A DNA stretch of 64,000 bases, taken from the NCBI GenBank assembly GCA_030522415.1, contig CM060121.1, forward strand, positions 23,088,142-23,152,141, written 5' to 3'. The notes beneath the pieces are model-generated. The model made no database searches. It was given only the letters and a program-made list of their open reading frames with translations, and was not told the DNA's origin. The position numbers and the translations under genes were made by a program. Positions 53,396-64,000 of this stretch are shown here, piece after piece; within the stretch, counting starts at the first letter, position 1; each line of letters starts with the position of its first letter. Origin of the DNA: Channallabes apus (taxonomy: Eukaryota > Chordata > Actinopteri > Siluriformes > Clariidae).

Positions 53396-55140
53396 TTGGT
53401 TATAAACAGTAAGAGCAGTGGGAGACCTGCTCACCTCTGCTGTGTAATTTCATTACCGAATGTTTATTGATCTTGAATCTTAACACTTTCATTAGTTGTG
53501 CTTTTGCATCTTGTGCTAATTTTAACCCGTGTGCATCATCATCATCATCTCTGGCAGTCTTCTTCCTCTCTGTGCATCAAGCCCGCGAGGTCTTAACTCT
53601 CGGCTCTCGGTCGCAAGCAGCATGGTGAATCCAAGACTTACCACGAGCCTGTTTTAATTTCAGACAGAAGCAGAGGAATTGCATTAGTTACGCTTTGCAA
53701 ATCGGCAAAGCAAAACTATTTATTCTGATATCCGGAAGCAAAGATTTGTGTTTGTGAGTCATACAGGAGCTTATTTTGTTCTTTGGTTATTAAACAACTT
53801 GATAATTTGATTGGACAACACAAAATATTATTCCGAAGCTATAGCGGCTTTTTTTTTTTTTTTTGGAAAAAGTAGGATGAAGTGGAAATGAGACTTTTTC
53901 AACATCTTTTGAGATGAATATTAAACCTCCAGGCCATGTAGCGAGAGACAGCGCTACTCCATCATTCCATAAAACGTCCGTTTCAAGGGAATGACTACAT
54001 GCCTTTAACTCTTATTTATGAAGCACATGCATGCAGGAGGATTATATTACTCTAAATTTACTTTGTTCAAGTTAGTTTGTTGTGCAGGTCAGCACACGGC
54101 ACTGCTTCTCTTCTTTCTTTTTTTATTTATTTATTTTAAATACAGTAAAGTCACTGTGTGAAGTTACAGTGTGTAGTCGGCTGTGGATCTGCTGCAGTTT
54201 ATACATCTTAACTAGATCTTTAATTGTTGTCCTGATACTGCTTCAAGGTCCTGTAAGAATATTTATAATATTAATAATCTGACTAAATATTTTGTGTGCT
54301 TCGTGTGTTTGAGACACGTGATCGAACAGAAGCAGTATTATGCTCGTGCAGTTGTACAGGGCGATTTAAAGTGTGTCACAGGTGTTAATATGTGAGGCTT
54401 ATTGCAGCGCTGGAGTGTAGCACTGCAACACAGATGTGTTTTTAAGAATGAGTAGGTTTAGGAATCACCAGGATTCTCCTGATACCAGATCATCATGATA
54501 TTTTGGTGCTGATCAAATTTGCATAAACATTGCAGTCCATAATGTTTTTTTTTTTTTTTTAAATTTGTTACAATCCTTAACAAACTCAGCAAATAATTAG
54601 CTCCTACCACACGTTGACTCGCAGTGTGTGAAGAGTTTATCTGTAGCTTTATAGAGGAACTGCGACATTAAAAAAAAAAAAAATTCAAATCAGAGAGTTT
54701 TATTGCCAAGTACGTTTGCACGTACAAGGAATTTGTTTTAGTGACAGAGCTTCCAGAATAAAACAAATGACGAGACAAAACAGCGTAACAAACACACAAA
54801 AAATATGTTTACAACAAATGGAGGAAGATTTTTTTTGTTAAGAAAAAGGTTAAAATCAAATGGAGTAGGGTGAGAGATACTTTCAAATGTAAACATGTGT
54901 AAAATAAAAACACAGTCGGTGTTTGAGTCCATGTGGTGAAGCATGAATTGTCACATAAAAGAATCTCAAAGTGTAACTATTGATTAAACTTTATTTTTTA
55001 ACCTAGTAGTAGTTAGAGATGGGAATCACTCATATGTGATATCATGATAGTTAGGTGCCGATTTGATTTGTATCGTGATTCTGTAAGTATCTTTGTAGAA
55101 ATTTTATATATGTGTGCATCACAATTCGATGTTCAGATTT
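53396..55140. other. Mostly unique DNA with decayed hAT-like fragments
   Basis: 54,450-54,540 (GGAATCACCAGGATTCTCCT) and 55,015-55,135 (AGATGGGAATCACTCATATG, 'tgatatcatgatagttaggt') resemble one fish hAT-type family. T/A runs lie at 53,851-53,864, 54,546-54,560 and 54,669-54,683. No exon is supported. Confidence 0.4.
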
Positions 55141-55149
55141 TGTATATGC

Positions 55150-55955
55150 GTACGCACACGCGCACACACAACCACTCAAAATTATGGGATCACTTGCAAA
55201 TGTCTTTGTTTCTGAAAATAAATGACTTATTTTCTACAATGATACTGAGGATTTAAAAACTATGAAATAACGCATATGGAATTAGGTAATTACGCAATAA
55301 CAACAGTCAGTCCAGTCAGTCATTATTTTAATACATGGAAGTCAGCCTTTCTAAAATAGTACCAACACACACATTTTTACTGACAGGAGAAAACCCACCA
55401 CAATGTTCAGCATGCAAAGCCCAGTTGTCCATTAAACATATTTGACAGAAACTCTTTTACTCCTTTAAGGAACTTGTTTTACACTGTCGACGCTTTAAAA
55501 AAAGTTTTTAAAGCAAGTAAATCCAAGTATGGTTTTAAAATTCTTAGAAGAAATAAGTTTTAAACATCTTATCTATCTCTTGAATAACAAAATACTTCTC
55601 GCCATGAATATAGCCATAGAAGCTGGCATGGTGCAAAGGAAAGAAAGAAAGAATAGTACCAGTATTGTCAAGTGCATTAGCAAAACCCATCAAGCACTAT
55701 GATGAAACTGGAAACTGAAACTGATGAAGGATCATCGCAGGAAAGCAAGACCCAAACTTACCTCTGCTGCAGAGGAGACGTTCATTTAGAGTCACCAGCC
55801 TCAGAAATCACTAATTAACCTCAGATTACAGGCGTTATGAGGGATTTACAGATCATAAGTAACATCTCAACATTAACTGTTTAAAGGAGATTACTGCGTG
55901 TTTTAGACGCCTCCAGCATTGCTTTACAGTGTAGAAATAAATAAATATCAGGAAC
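55150..55955 (+). mobile_element. Tc1-derived MITE, interrupted by a LINE end
   Basis: It shares 'tgggatcacttgcaaatgtc', 'gcatatggaattaggtaatt', GGAAGTCAGCCTTTCTAAAA, 'aaacccatcaagcactatga' and CTCTGCTGCAGAGGAGA with the copies at 34.3, 37 and 9 kb, in plus orientation. Confidence 0.8.
55365..55651 (+). mobile_element. 5'-truncated LINE end (I-clade-like) with 10-bp TSD
   Basis: The insertion is flanked by AATAGTACCA at 55,355-55,364 and 55,652-55,661 and ends in AAAGGAAAGAAAGAAAG. Its first part reads LLTGENPPQCSACKAQ then LSIKHI, like the Cys/His motif at the C terminus of I-clade LINEs; a stop follows. Confidence 0.65.
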
Positions 55956-56032
55956 AACAATGAACTTAGAAAGTGATCTAGGGCTGTGGCTATCTAATAT
56001 TTTAATATTTTAATATATACCAAGAACAATCA

Positions 56033-56570
56033 GGAGTGTGTTTATGGGAATTTTTGACCGTTCTTCCACAAGTGCATTTGTAAGGTCAGACACTGATGTT
56101 GGACGAGAAGGCCTGGCTCGCAGTCTCCGCTCCAATTCATCCTTATCGGGTTGAGGTCAGGACTCAAGGTCTTCCACACCAAACTCACTCACCTGCACTG
56201 GTGCGCAGTCATGTTGGAACAAGAAGGGGGCCGTCCCCAAACGGTTCCCACGAAGTATGGAGCATGGAATTGTCCAAAATGTCTTTGTATGCTGAAGCAT
56301 TAAGAGTTTGTTTCGCTGGAAGTAAAGGGGCCGAGTCCAACTCCTGATAAACAAACCTCACACCAGTTCCACCATTGACGGCGCACCAGTAAACAAAGCG
56401 ACATCAATAAAGACCCAGATGAGCGATTATCATGTGGAAGGATTTGACTGCCGTCACCTCAACCAGATAGAACACCTTCGGGAAGAACTAGAGCGGAGAC
56501 GGAGAGACGGGTCTTCTCGTCCAACATCAGTGTCTGACCTTCTGGAAGAATGGACAAAATCCACTAGGGC
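56033..56570 (-). mobile_element. Relic of a second Tc1-like family
   Basis: CAGGAGTGTGTTTATGGGAA, 'cgttcttccacaagtgcatt', 'gttggacgagaaggcctggc', 'catggaattgtccaaaatgt' are the ordered landmarks of a Tc1-like family whose terminus appears at 63,829. The middle of the transposase is deleted and rearranged. 56,445-56,540 (CATGTGGAAGGATTTGACTG, 'ctggaagaatggacaaaa') may derive from another piece. Confidence 0.65.
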
Positions 56571-56660
56571 TGTAGCTAACCAATATTTTAGTAATCGAGT
56601 ATTCTACCGAAAAATTTAACAGATTAATCGAGTAATCGGATAAAATGTACTTTTGCTTAA
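56570..56660. repeat. hAT-like terminal fragment
   Basis: TAGGGCTGTAGCTAACCAAT with repeated 'atcgagtaat' blocks resembles fish hAT MITEs. A weaker copy of the terminus (AGGGCTGTGGCTATCTAATA) lies at 55,980-56,005, on the other side of the Tc1 relic. Confidence 0.45.
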
Positions 56661-58600
56661 TTAAACAGAAATGCAAAATATATATGAGAAACAAAGCTAA
56701 TTGGTTTTCTTTTTAGCATTTAGCATCATAGCCTGTCGCTCCGATCTGATTTTTTTTGGTAGTGGTATTTCCTCAACTGCACATAAACTCAAAAAGAAAA
56801 AGAAACAGTAGTACTCTTACATAACATATGTATTTGTGAAAGATGGCAGCAGTTTGTATTTTCAGAAAAAGCTGTGATTGATGACGTTATCAAATTTGGA
56901 TCATTTCATGTAATGTATTTTTATCCTCCTGCATTTGCAGTTTTTGTTCCATGTCCCAAATTCCTTTAACTGATTAGCGGAGAGAAAAGATCTCACGTAA
57001 CTTGTAGTGATTGCATTTTGGTTTGCTTATATATTTATACATTTTATATGAGACTAAACCGATCCAGGGGGAAATCAGACCACAATTACAAACTGCTTCA
57101 CTGATTCAGACTCCAGGTTTGAAAATAGTGACGACAAACAAAACCCAAAAAAACAGACAGTTCTGGTCAGCAGTGCTCGTCTCTCTCTTGTTAGTGTGAT
57201 GGCTGTTGTGTATGATAAAGTAATGAACGTGTTAAGACTGACAGCCGAGGTTCACACATCCAAAGGCCCTCTCGGTGCCATCACGTCCCCTGTATGGAGA
57301 AACCGAGTGAGATTTATGGGCAATCCAGAGGGAGAGGTTTTAAATTATAAATATATTAAAGGAGTCTTTTTTTTTTTTTTTTTTTTTTTTTTTTCCTTTC
57401 TCTGACAGAAGAAGATCCCAGTGTGGACTTCTACAGTCGTAACTCGTACATCTCAAGGTCTGACGTATTGTGTGACCTGAGATGTCTTTGTGCACGACTC
57501 GGTTGTAAATAGTGGTTGTTTGAGTTAACGTAGCCTTTGTGTTCACTCGAACCAGTTTGATCTTTTTCTTGTTGAAAAGGCGTTTCTGCCTTGCATGTTT
57601 TTTATTTTTTTTCATTATTATTAATTGTGTATGAAATCCCACGAGTTTCTGAAATAATCCCAGATCTGAATTTTTAAATCAAAACCTTCAGATCAGATAA
57701 AACCCCCTAACTGAGCAGCCAAAGTTACAACCACAAACACAAAATGTACTTTAAATACTCAATTAATAATTAGATGAATAAGATGGTTAGATAGATACTT
57801 TACTGAGGAAATTCCAGTAGCGTTACACACAGGCAGGTTTGTATAGAATTATATACAAATATAAAATTAGATTATTGCATATAGAATTATCGTGTCTAAA
57901 AGATATTTAACGAGGGACCTTCTTGGATCTGAAGTTTCTGCAGAAAATGCAAAGCACTCTTTTTTTCATTCTTCCTCTACGTTTGAGTTTATATATATTT
58001 TTTTGAGTCGGTTGAGTCGGTACAATACCGTCATTTCCAGAACTGGAGTTTGGTGCAGAATACTGAAAGGAAAAAAAATCATCATGGTATGCGGTATTTC
58101 AATTAATTAGGTACATTTAGTAGTTTTTAATAGGAATTGTAGCTGATTAAGCTGAATGAACTTGAGTGCTATAGATTGAAATTGAAGTGAATTCACTCGA
58201 CAGTCTACACTTGATTCAGCTTTGTCGGTTTTATGCACTCCAACAAACAAGGAAAAAACAAGGATTTTCACATCCTCCGTTTGTTAGAGAAACGTGGCAA
58301 AAACTACTGCAGTGAATATTTCTGACCGCATTCAAAGTCTCCCAAAAGGATTTAATCATAATTATGTTTTCCGAAGTTTGCTCTCAAACTTGAAGATGAT
58401 CCGCGTGCAGCACAATCATTTCTGAAGATTTTTTTTTTGGTGTTAAAACTTAAACCACTAAAGTGATAACCTCAATCCATTTAAACTTGGAATTGGAAAT
58501 CAACCAAAGGTTAATATTCTCAGTTTAAATATCAGAGATTCTGCCAATGTGTGTGGTGTGTGTGTGTTGGGGAAAAGAAAGAGCGAGAGAAATATAAGCG
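56661..58600. other. Unique-looking DNA, no gene recognised
   Basis: A T run lies at 57,367-57,394. The frame at 57,199-57,360 (AVVYDKVMNVLRLTAEVHTS) is open but has no recognised domain or splice support. Confidence 0.45.
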
Positions 58601-58604
58601 TTTA

Positions 58605-59060
58605 AATTCCATGGCCGAGAATAGGCTCATTTCTCACAGGCGATTGCTGGTGAGGAAATACAGCCCAAATTGAATTAGTTTACATGAGGGGATGAAAATT
58701 GAAATATGGATTGGGGTTGCAAATGCCTGCCTGCGCTCTCATATACGGGATGAAATATATTATTGCTCTCTCATATTGCGTGCGCCTGTGCGTTTTCTTG
58801 AGGCGGCGTGTTTAAAGAGCACTTGGCCGCTGGTTTTGTTGGTTCTGCAGGTTTAATAAATGGGATTGATATTTAAAAGGTTTGTGTTTACGGGAGTTTA
58901 GGCGCGTTTTAGTCTGTTTGATGGGTTTACGCCGTACGTGACGAGGCAGGTTTTATCTTTTCATATGGAGGCTCAGCGCCTCTCTCAGACATGAGAAAGC
59001 CGCTGTCGCTTTCTGTATACACGAATCTACATCCTGCACATTTAAAGCTCTTTCACAGTT
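58605..59060. other. Candidate conserved non-coding block
   Basis: Complex, repeat-free sequence ('ccaaattgaattagtttaca', 'ggattggggttgcaaatgcc', 'tctgcaggtttaataaatgg') with AATTAG and TTTAATAAA cores. No frame or splice support. Conservation is inferred only from texture. Confidence 0.35.
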
Positions 59061-59154
59061 CAGGCTAAATTCTGCTGTTTTTTATTAGTTTTTAAAGTAC
59101 ATGTCGTCTTCATGTCCAATGTGTGTGTGTATGTATCCTGCAGTCCTGTGTTGA

Positions 59155-59394
59155 CAGTGGGGGCAAAAAAGTATTTAGTCAGCCACCAATTGTTCAAGTT
59201 CTACCACTTGAAAAGATGAGAGAGGCCTATAATTCATCATAGGTTTACCTCAACTATGAGAGACAAAATAAGAAGAAAAAAAATCCAGAAAATCACATGG
59301 TAGGATTTTTAAAAATAATTTATTTGCAAATTATAAAAATAAATATTTATATAAGTATAAATATAAAAGTGACTAAATACTTTTTTGCCCCACT
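59155..59394. mobile_element. Short Tc1-type MITE
   Basis: The left end GTGGGGGCAAAAAAGTATTT and the right end, which on the other strand reads AGTGGGGCAAAAAAGTATTT, are inverted repeats of a familiar teleost Tc1 family. The interior ('ttgaaaagatgagagaggcc', AAATCCAGAAAATCACATGG) comes from the element's ends; no transposase is present. Length about 240 bp. Confidence 0.85.
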
Positions 59395-59592
59395 TTTTAT
59401 CCTACGTGTCTGTCTGGTGCAGAGCATCAGCACATGACACTGTGTTTGTAACAGACTAAACAACCAAACGTTGTCTCTCAACTGTTTTTTTTTTCCCCTG
59501 TGTTTATGACCCAAAATAACCTAAAATATTTTTTCATGTCACCCCTCCTGCATGTTCTAGCATTAATTTCATGCACTATTTATTCTTATCAA

Positions 59593-59681
59593 GGAAAACA
59601 GGATTAATGTTGCTTATTAATTTAATAATAATAACAGTTTGATATTATTATTAAATTATTAAGCAACATTAATCCTGTTTT

Positions 59682-59683
<2 letters not shown>
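59593..59683. repeat. Near-perfect 43-bp-arm hairpin
   Basis: The left arm 59,593-59,635 starts GGAAAACAGGATTAATGTTG and the right arm 59,641-59,683 is its reverse complement with two mismatches. The loop is AGTTT (5 bases). It abuts the (AT)n run. Confidence 0.95.
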
Positions 59684-59767
<84 letters not shown>

Positions 59768-59790
59768 ATATACACACACACACACACACT
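59684..59790. repeat. (TA)n microsatellite, then (CA)n
   Basis: About 39 TA units (59,684-59,761), then a short A/TA stretch and (CA)n at 59,771-59,790. Confidence 0.97.
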
Positions 59791-60580
59791 GCCTGGCCAA
59801 GGGTCGAATTATTGGGCTGATTCAAGCAAAGAAAACAACTAAGGAGATTTAAAGTTAGTGGAACTGGGTTAAGAATCCTTTAACACATTATTAAAACCTG
59901 GAGGATGTTGCTGAACTTTCTTCAACATTGTGGGGAAAAAAAAAATCATGAATGCGGATCACTTAAACTTTTGGTGAAGCTACATGTTAAAAAAAAATCA
60001 ACAGTAAAAACCAGACTTATGTTTAATAGTGAAAGTAAGAGCGTTTCCACACACACACACACACACACACACACAGCATGATGATAGCTCGCAGCACTGA
60101 GACTAAAACTGCTGTGTCTCCATAAGAAAAGCACTTGTCGATCAGGCCATGTCCACACGTAGCTGGGAGATTTTTAAAAACTTAGAAGAAAAAAAAAACT
60201 ATTCAGTCCACACGACCTATGTTTTAAAAAATATCTTTGTCTACACGAAACCGCAAAACTCCCTGTTAAGTGCTGGACCGTCCCTGATCAACAACGGGCC
60301 AATCAGACGCCTGGACAAAACGACATCACCGGGTTTATCTTGTAGAAGTCCAACCGGTTCTCGTCTAAAACCGCTGTTGCTGTTTGTGTGTCTTCTGAGT
60401 TTTGTATGTAGCAGCATGTGCTCGTTAATATAATGTGTGTGGCTTTTTTTCGGGCTAGGCGCACGGTATATTGTGATCAATAATCTGTTAATATTGCATT
60501 AAACAAATAACATTCACAAGCTGTGTACGTTTCAGTGTTATCTATTTTCTAATGTATAGGTTTTTTTTCTTTGTTTCAAT
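59791..60580. other. Possible DNA-element fragment, otherwise unassigned
   Basis: GGCCATGTCCACACGTAGCT at 60,145 and 'gtccacacgacctatgtttt' at 60,207 resemble ends of a fish DNA-element family with 'gtccacacg' motifs. (CA)n at 60,050-60,076. No gene supported. Confidence 0.35.
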
Positions 60581-60587
60581 ATATGCT

Positions 60588-60712
60588 CAATGTTTTATTT
60601 TTGAAGTGTGAAATTTTCCACAGTAGCAGCAACAGGTTGCCGTGGTAACGTAAGCAGCCCGGACACTTGCTGCGACTGCCGCTGTGGAAATTTCACACTA
60701 CTGAAATAAAAT
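60588..60712. repeat. Imperfect palindrome
   Basis: GAAGTGTGAAATTTTCCACA at 60,604-60,623 is inverted as TGTGGAAATTTCACACTACT at 60,683-60,702, with pairing extending into flanking T-rich/A-rich ends. The loop of about 50 bases is GC-richer. Confidence 0.75.
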
Positions 60713-61299
60713 ATTTAATATACTGTATACTGGAACAAAGACCGACACGTTACAAAATGTAAACAATCGAAGTGTGTAGGTTTGGATTGGGTTCATTATA
60801 GGACGGTCAGTTTGTGTTGGTCAGTGTTGATTGCCGGGTAAACACTTCTTATTTAAATCCTGATGGCAGCAGTACAAAAATATTCTGTCCCTGAGAAATT
60901 CGCCTGAGAACTAGATAATGAAAAATAGGGATACATGTGACTATTGGTAAAGATTTGGCTTTGTGTCCTACACGTATAAACCTTCAGTGTTTTACAGAAA
61001 TTATAATTTTACAAGTTAATAAACAAAGCAGAGCATAGATAACTCCTAAATACATTACTATTGTAAACAAAATAGTCTACAGGTTCACTATATTAAAATA
61101 TGTGAGATTAAGTACATTTTATAATTTCTCTCAGCAATTTGATCGAACAAATAAGGTCTCCGACTCTGGGGCGAACGTTTCTCGCTAAAATGTGACTTGA
61201 GATCATGATTCTTTTACATAATTCTCATTTTCGTTCAATAAAAAAAAAAATTCTATTGCACTTAAAGGAAAAAAAACAAAGAAAAAAAAACAACTTTAA
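60713..61299. other. AT-rich unique DNA
   Basis: No gene or repeat assignment. Confidence 0.5.
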
Positions 61300-62145
61300 G
61301 AGTGCTTTCACACCTACAGCATTTGGTGCGCATCAAACGTGTTTGGTCCCTTGGTTCGGTTCGTTTGCGTTGATGTGAATGCAATCTTGGTACTTTGGTG
61401 CGAACCAAATCAATCGATCCGAGACCTGCCTGAAGGGGTGGCTTCGGACCACTTTATCTGCTCTACTTTGGTGCAATTCATCTGGTGTGAAAGCAACCAA
61501 ACCAAATCTGACGTAATGGTATAGTTTAATGCACTTTGGGTATTAGAGATACGGGGTTGCGGGTAAAATTATTTTCCCTTCCTGATGACTCGATTAAATT
61601 TTTCAAGCTCGACTCGCGATGAAATCAAACCGCGGAGAAACGTGGAGTGCCGAACAAATTAAGTGCCTCTCTGTATTCACATTAAAGATGAAAAATGTGT
61701 GGCTGGGCTGTTTCGATCGGCCAACGGATTACCTGATGGATCTGCAGGAAGATCGCCGGCTAATAACAAAATGATCATTCAGGAGGAGGGCACGTCTCGT
61801 CTCCCTGAAGTGGCGGCGATGCGCCATTGGTGAGATGAATAAACCAGAAAGTTGGTTTGGAGTCGCAGCCACAAATCGTGTTCGAAATTAATTATCTGAA
61901 AATAATGATTTGCACGTACAATGCAGTGCGCGAGGATCAGCGCAAAGCAAAGCTTTGATTATTGAAAGTGGCGCGATTTTCTGAAAATACTCTGTTTCCG
62001 GTGCCGATGGGCTTCGCGGTCTATTTTGGTTCGTTAGAACTCTGCATATGTGAAAGCAAACCGTACCAACGTCTGTTTACTACATTGTAACGTTTTTCTG
62101 ACTGATGCGGACTAAAGCAATCGAACTATAGGTGTGAAAGCACCC
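61300..62145. mobile_element. PIF/Harbinger-type element, 846 bp, non-autonomous
   Basis: Ends are GAGTGCTTTCACACCTACAG and, on the other strand, GGGTGCTTTCACACCTATAG. The trinucleotide TAA flanks both sides (61,297-61,299 and 62,146-62,148), the usual TSD of PIF/Harbinger elements. There is no transposase DDE domain. Confidence 0.75.
61619..61774 (+). pseudogene. Relic of a Harbinger Myb/SANT-like protein
   Basis: The 51-codon frame starts MKSNRGETWSAEQIKCLSVF. The Trp-Ser-x-Glu pattern is like the first helix of the Myb/SANT-like DNA-binding protein that accompanies Harbinger transposase. It ends at a TGA after 51 codons, far shorter than the usual protein. Confidence 0.4.
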
Positions 62146-62148
62146 TAA

Positions 62149-62563
62149 ATGACTTTCAACTCCTGTAACAAAAAAAACAAGCAAAACACTTTTCCTTATT
62201 TTAGAGCCTTTAAAGTGAACAACTTAAAAGCTGTTGAACATTAAAAAAAAATTATGAATAAATTATACAATTTATGTATAATTTTTTTTTTTTAGTACAC
62301 AAAAGGTAAATGTCAGTGTTTGTTAGAATAAAATACCTAGTTTGCAGTATTGAATTAATTGTTGGTCAATCTGATCAACGCATTAGGTTTAATTAACTAG
62401 TACAGTTAAAGTTAAATCACAATCAGACCTAAAAACAGCTCCGTAAGTTGCGGAAGAGAGACGAGAGAAGCGATTGCGAGGAGAGGACAATGATGACCGA
62501 ATCGTTTACTTGTCTCCGTCCTGATTGGTGTGCGTGTGCGTGCATGTGCGTGCATGTGCGTGC

Positions 62564-62596
<33 letters not shown>

Positions 62597-63047
62597 ATAA
62601 ACTGATTATCGAGTAAACCAGCGAACATGTGATCTGTGTGCAAGTGAATCACCGTCATTCAGAAATGAGATCACGTGCATGTCTAATACGAGACAGTGAT
62701 TTTATTTATTTATATGTTCATTTATTTATTTTTGGAATTAATCATGCAGCCCTACTCTGACCTGGGGAGGAAAAAAATAAAAAAAAAGATTGATTGTACT
62801 GTAACGAGCTCTGCAGGAGCGCCCGAGGCGTCGGTTTAACTGGAAATAAAGCTCGAAAGCCGACTAAAGTGTCTGATTGGTGTCCGGACGCGGTAGATCA
62901 CACGGTGCTGTGAGGCTGGTGGCTTCTTGCATGCGGTGTTAGTTTGTACTTAACTAGAGAATTTAGCAAGAGATTTATCAGACATTTTAAAGTGTGAGAG
63001 TGTGACTGAGTGAATAGAGCTGAACTGATATTCAGCAATAACCCCCC
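62149..63047. other. Unassigned DNA with (GT)n
   Basis: A (GT)n tract with GTGCGTGCAT-type interruptions lies at 62,527-62,597. Nothing coding is supported. Confidence 0.5.
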
Positions 63048-63071
63048 CGTCTCTCTCTCTCTGTCTCTCTG

Positions 63072-63118
<47 letters not shown>
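63048..63118. repeat. (CT)n microsatellite
   Basis: CT dinucleotides with GTCTCTCT interruptions, ending TGCTTTCAG, which by chance resembles a splice acceptor. Confidence 0.95.
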
Positions 63119-63737
63119 GCTTTCAGACGCTTTAATTCAGAAGTATAAGCCAGTCTTTACACTACTATAACAATCTGTACACACTACAGATTTACTTCCA
63201 TTCAAACACATCGCCTTCATCTTCCCTTTTTTAAATTCTTTTACATCACTTCCTTGAAGTCTGCTGGAGATTTGCTTATAATTGACATCATCCAGTCTCC
63301 CGCTGTGCTGCTCGTTTAATGCACACTTCTCGTCTTGAGCACAAATGTTCAGTTTCTGGATCGCTTCTGTTTCAGCAGACACGTCGCCTTTTCTTCTGTC
63401 GTTTGTCTCCTCAAAGTGTCAGCATGTCACAGTCATTAAGATGTCCTCCTCATTTTCCTGGTGATGTCCCACCAGCTGTTCTCTCTTTCTTTCTATAAAT
63501 AAATACACAGGAATGTCTATTCAGGAGTTTGTGTTAATCCCTTCCCTGGCTGATTATTGTTGAATTCACTTGTTTTCGAAGTTGAATAGCCGCTTCTGGG
63601 AAGAAATATGGAATTTAAGGATGTAAGATGCAGCAAGTACAAGAAGTCTGTTTTCAAATTTGCTGTGTTTGAATCAGGAAAAATGGGCAAGTGTACATTT
63701 TTTTTTTTTTTTTGTATTTGCTATTCACATAAACGGT
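63119..63737. other. No gene recognised
   Basis: Despite the acceptor-like CTTTCAG at 63,126 no reading frame or donor supports an exon. A T run is at 63,699-63,713. Confidence 0.45.
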
Positions 63738-63828
63738 AGCTCCGAGGTTAAGACATTGGAATATGGAGCAGAAGGTCACAGGTTTAAACCTCAGTGTCAG
63801 CAAGGCCGCTTAACATTCTGCGTAGATG
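63738..63828 (+). mobile_element. tRNA-derived SINE fragment
   Basis: GGTAGCTCCGAGGTTAAGAC (A-box-like) and AGGTCACAGGTTTAAACCTC (B-box-like) are followed by a short body, then Tc1 sequence. Confidence 0.55.
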
Positions 63829-64000
63829 CACTATATTGCCAAAAGTATTCGCTCGCCTGCCTTCAAATGCATATGAACTTGAGTAACATCCGATCCTTAA
63901 TTCATACGGTTTAATATTATGATGTTGGCCCCGCCCCCTTTACTCCTATAACAGCTTCAACTCTTCTGAGAAGGATTTCCACAGGGTTCAGGAGTGTGGA
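63829..64000 (-). mobile_element. Terminus of a Tc1-like element, cut by window end
   Basis: CACTATATTGCCAAAAGTAT is the terminus of a widespread teleost Tc1-like family. 'ataacagcttcaactcttct' and CAGGGTTCAGGAGTGTGGA continue it to the window edge. The last bases overlap in type with 56,033 onward. The transposase would lie beyond 64,000. Confidence 0.85.

Noticed and set aside
57196..57405. 69-codon open frame beside a poly-T run
   Set aside because: No recognised domain, ends in a homopolymer, and splice sites are not convincing.
63110..63126. Splice acceptor at the end of a (CT)n tract
   Set aside because: CT microsatellites ending in CAG mimic acceptors; no frame or donor follows.

Overview
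This window is vertebrate nuclear DNA, almost certainly from a teleost fish. The signs are dense fish-type repeats (Tc1-like elements with non-autonomous derivatives, hAT and PIF/Harbinger miniature elements, Rex1-like and L2-like LINEs, sushi-like Ty3/gypsy elements, tRNA-headed SINEs), long dinucleotide microsatellites and no bacterial-style gene packing. The dominant SINE (tRNA-like head, GAATGAATGAAT tail) is common in catfish and some other fish, so a siluriform is possible, but that is inference. No complete host protein-coding gene can be read.

Layout. 1-5 kb: repeat remnants, one intact SINE, microsatellites, and a unique block with homeodomain-core-rich sequence. 6-8.8 kb: a nearly intact Rex1-like LINE on the minus strand. 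8.9-11.7 kb: gutted gypsy gag-pol on the minus strand bounded by Tc1-derived sequence. 12.3-13.3 kb: hAT-like elements, one apparently inside another. 14.7-19.3 kb: a second gypsy element with 5' LTR, damaged gag-pol and truncated 3' LTR, inserted in a SINE. 20.5-23.2 kb: a miniature hAT and a broken Tc1. 25.1-28.3 kb: an L2-like LINE inside an A-rich tandem array. 31.0-31.8 kb: an inverted-repeat element carrying a 24-bp minisatellite. 34-38 kb: stacked Tc1-derived MITEs hit by a hAT, SINEs and a 57-bp SINE-head insertion. 40.1-44.3 kb: a 21-bp minisatellite interrupted by an L2 tail, a hAT-like remnant and a Tc1 element that itself carries a SINE. 47-48 kb: a tandem array built from SINE tails. 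48.1-48.3 kb: a CpG-rich promoter-like block ending at a consensus splice donor, the best candidate for a host-gene first exon (+ strand). A second exon-like block lies at 51,121-51,185, so much of 48.3-64 kb may be intronic. 52-64 kb: a BED-finger/hAT protein fossil, a long pyrimidine tract, more Tc1 and LINE insertions, an 87-bp hairpin beside a long (AT)n tract, a Harbinger-type element and a Tc1 end running off the window.

The most informative features are nested insertions with readable target-site duplications (TSDs), and the 14.7-kb gypsy element. In that element the predicted first 11 nt of the transcript are exactly complementary to the 11 nt just after the LTR, which is the signature of Tf1/sushi-type self-primed reverse transcription, and the gag start codon lies inside that site. 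Family names rest on recognition from memory and visible motifs; no database search was possible.
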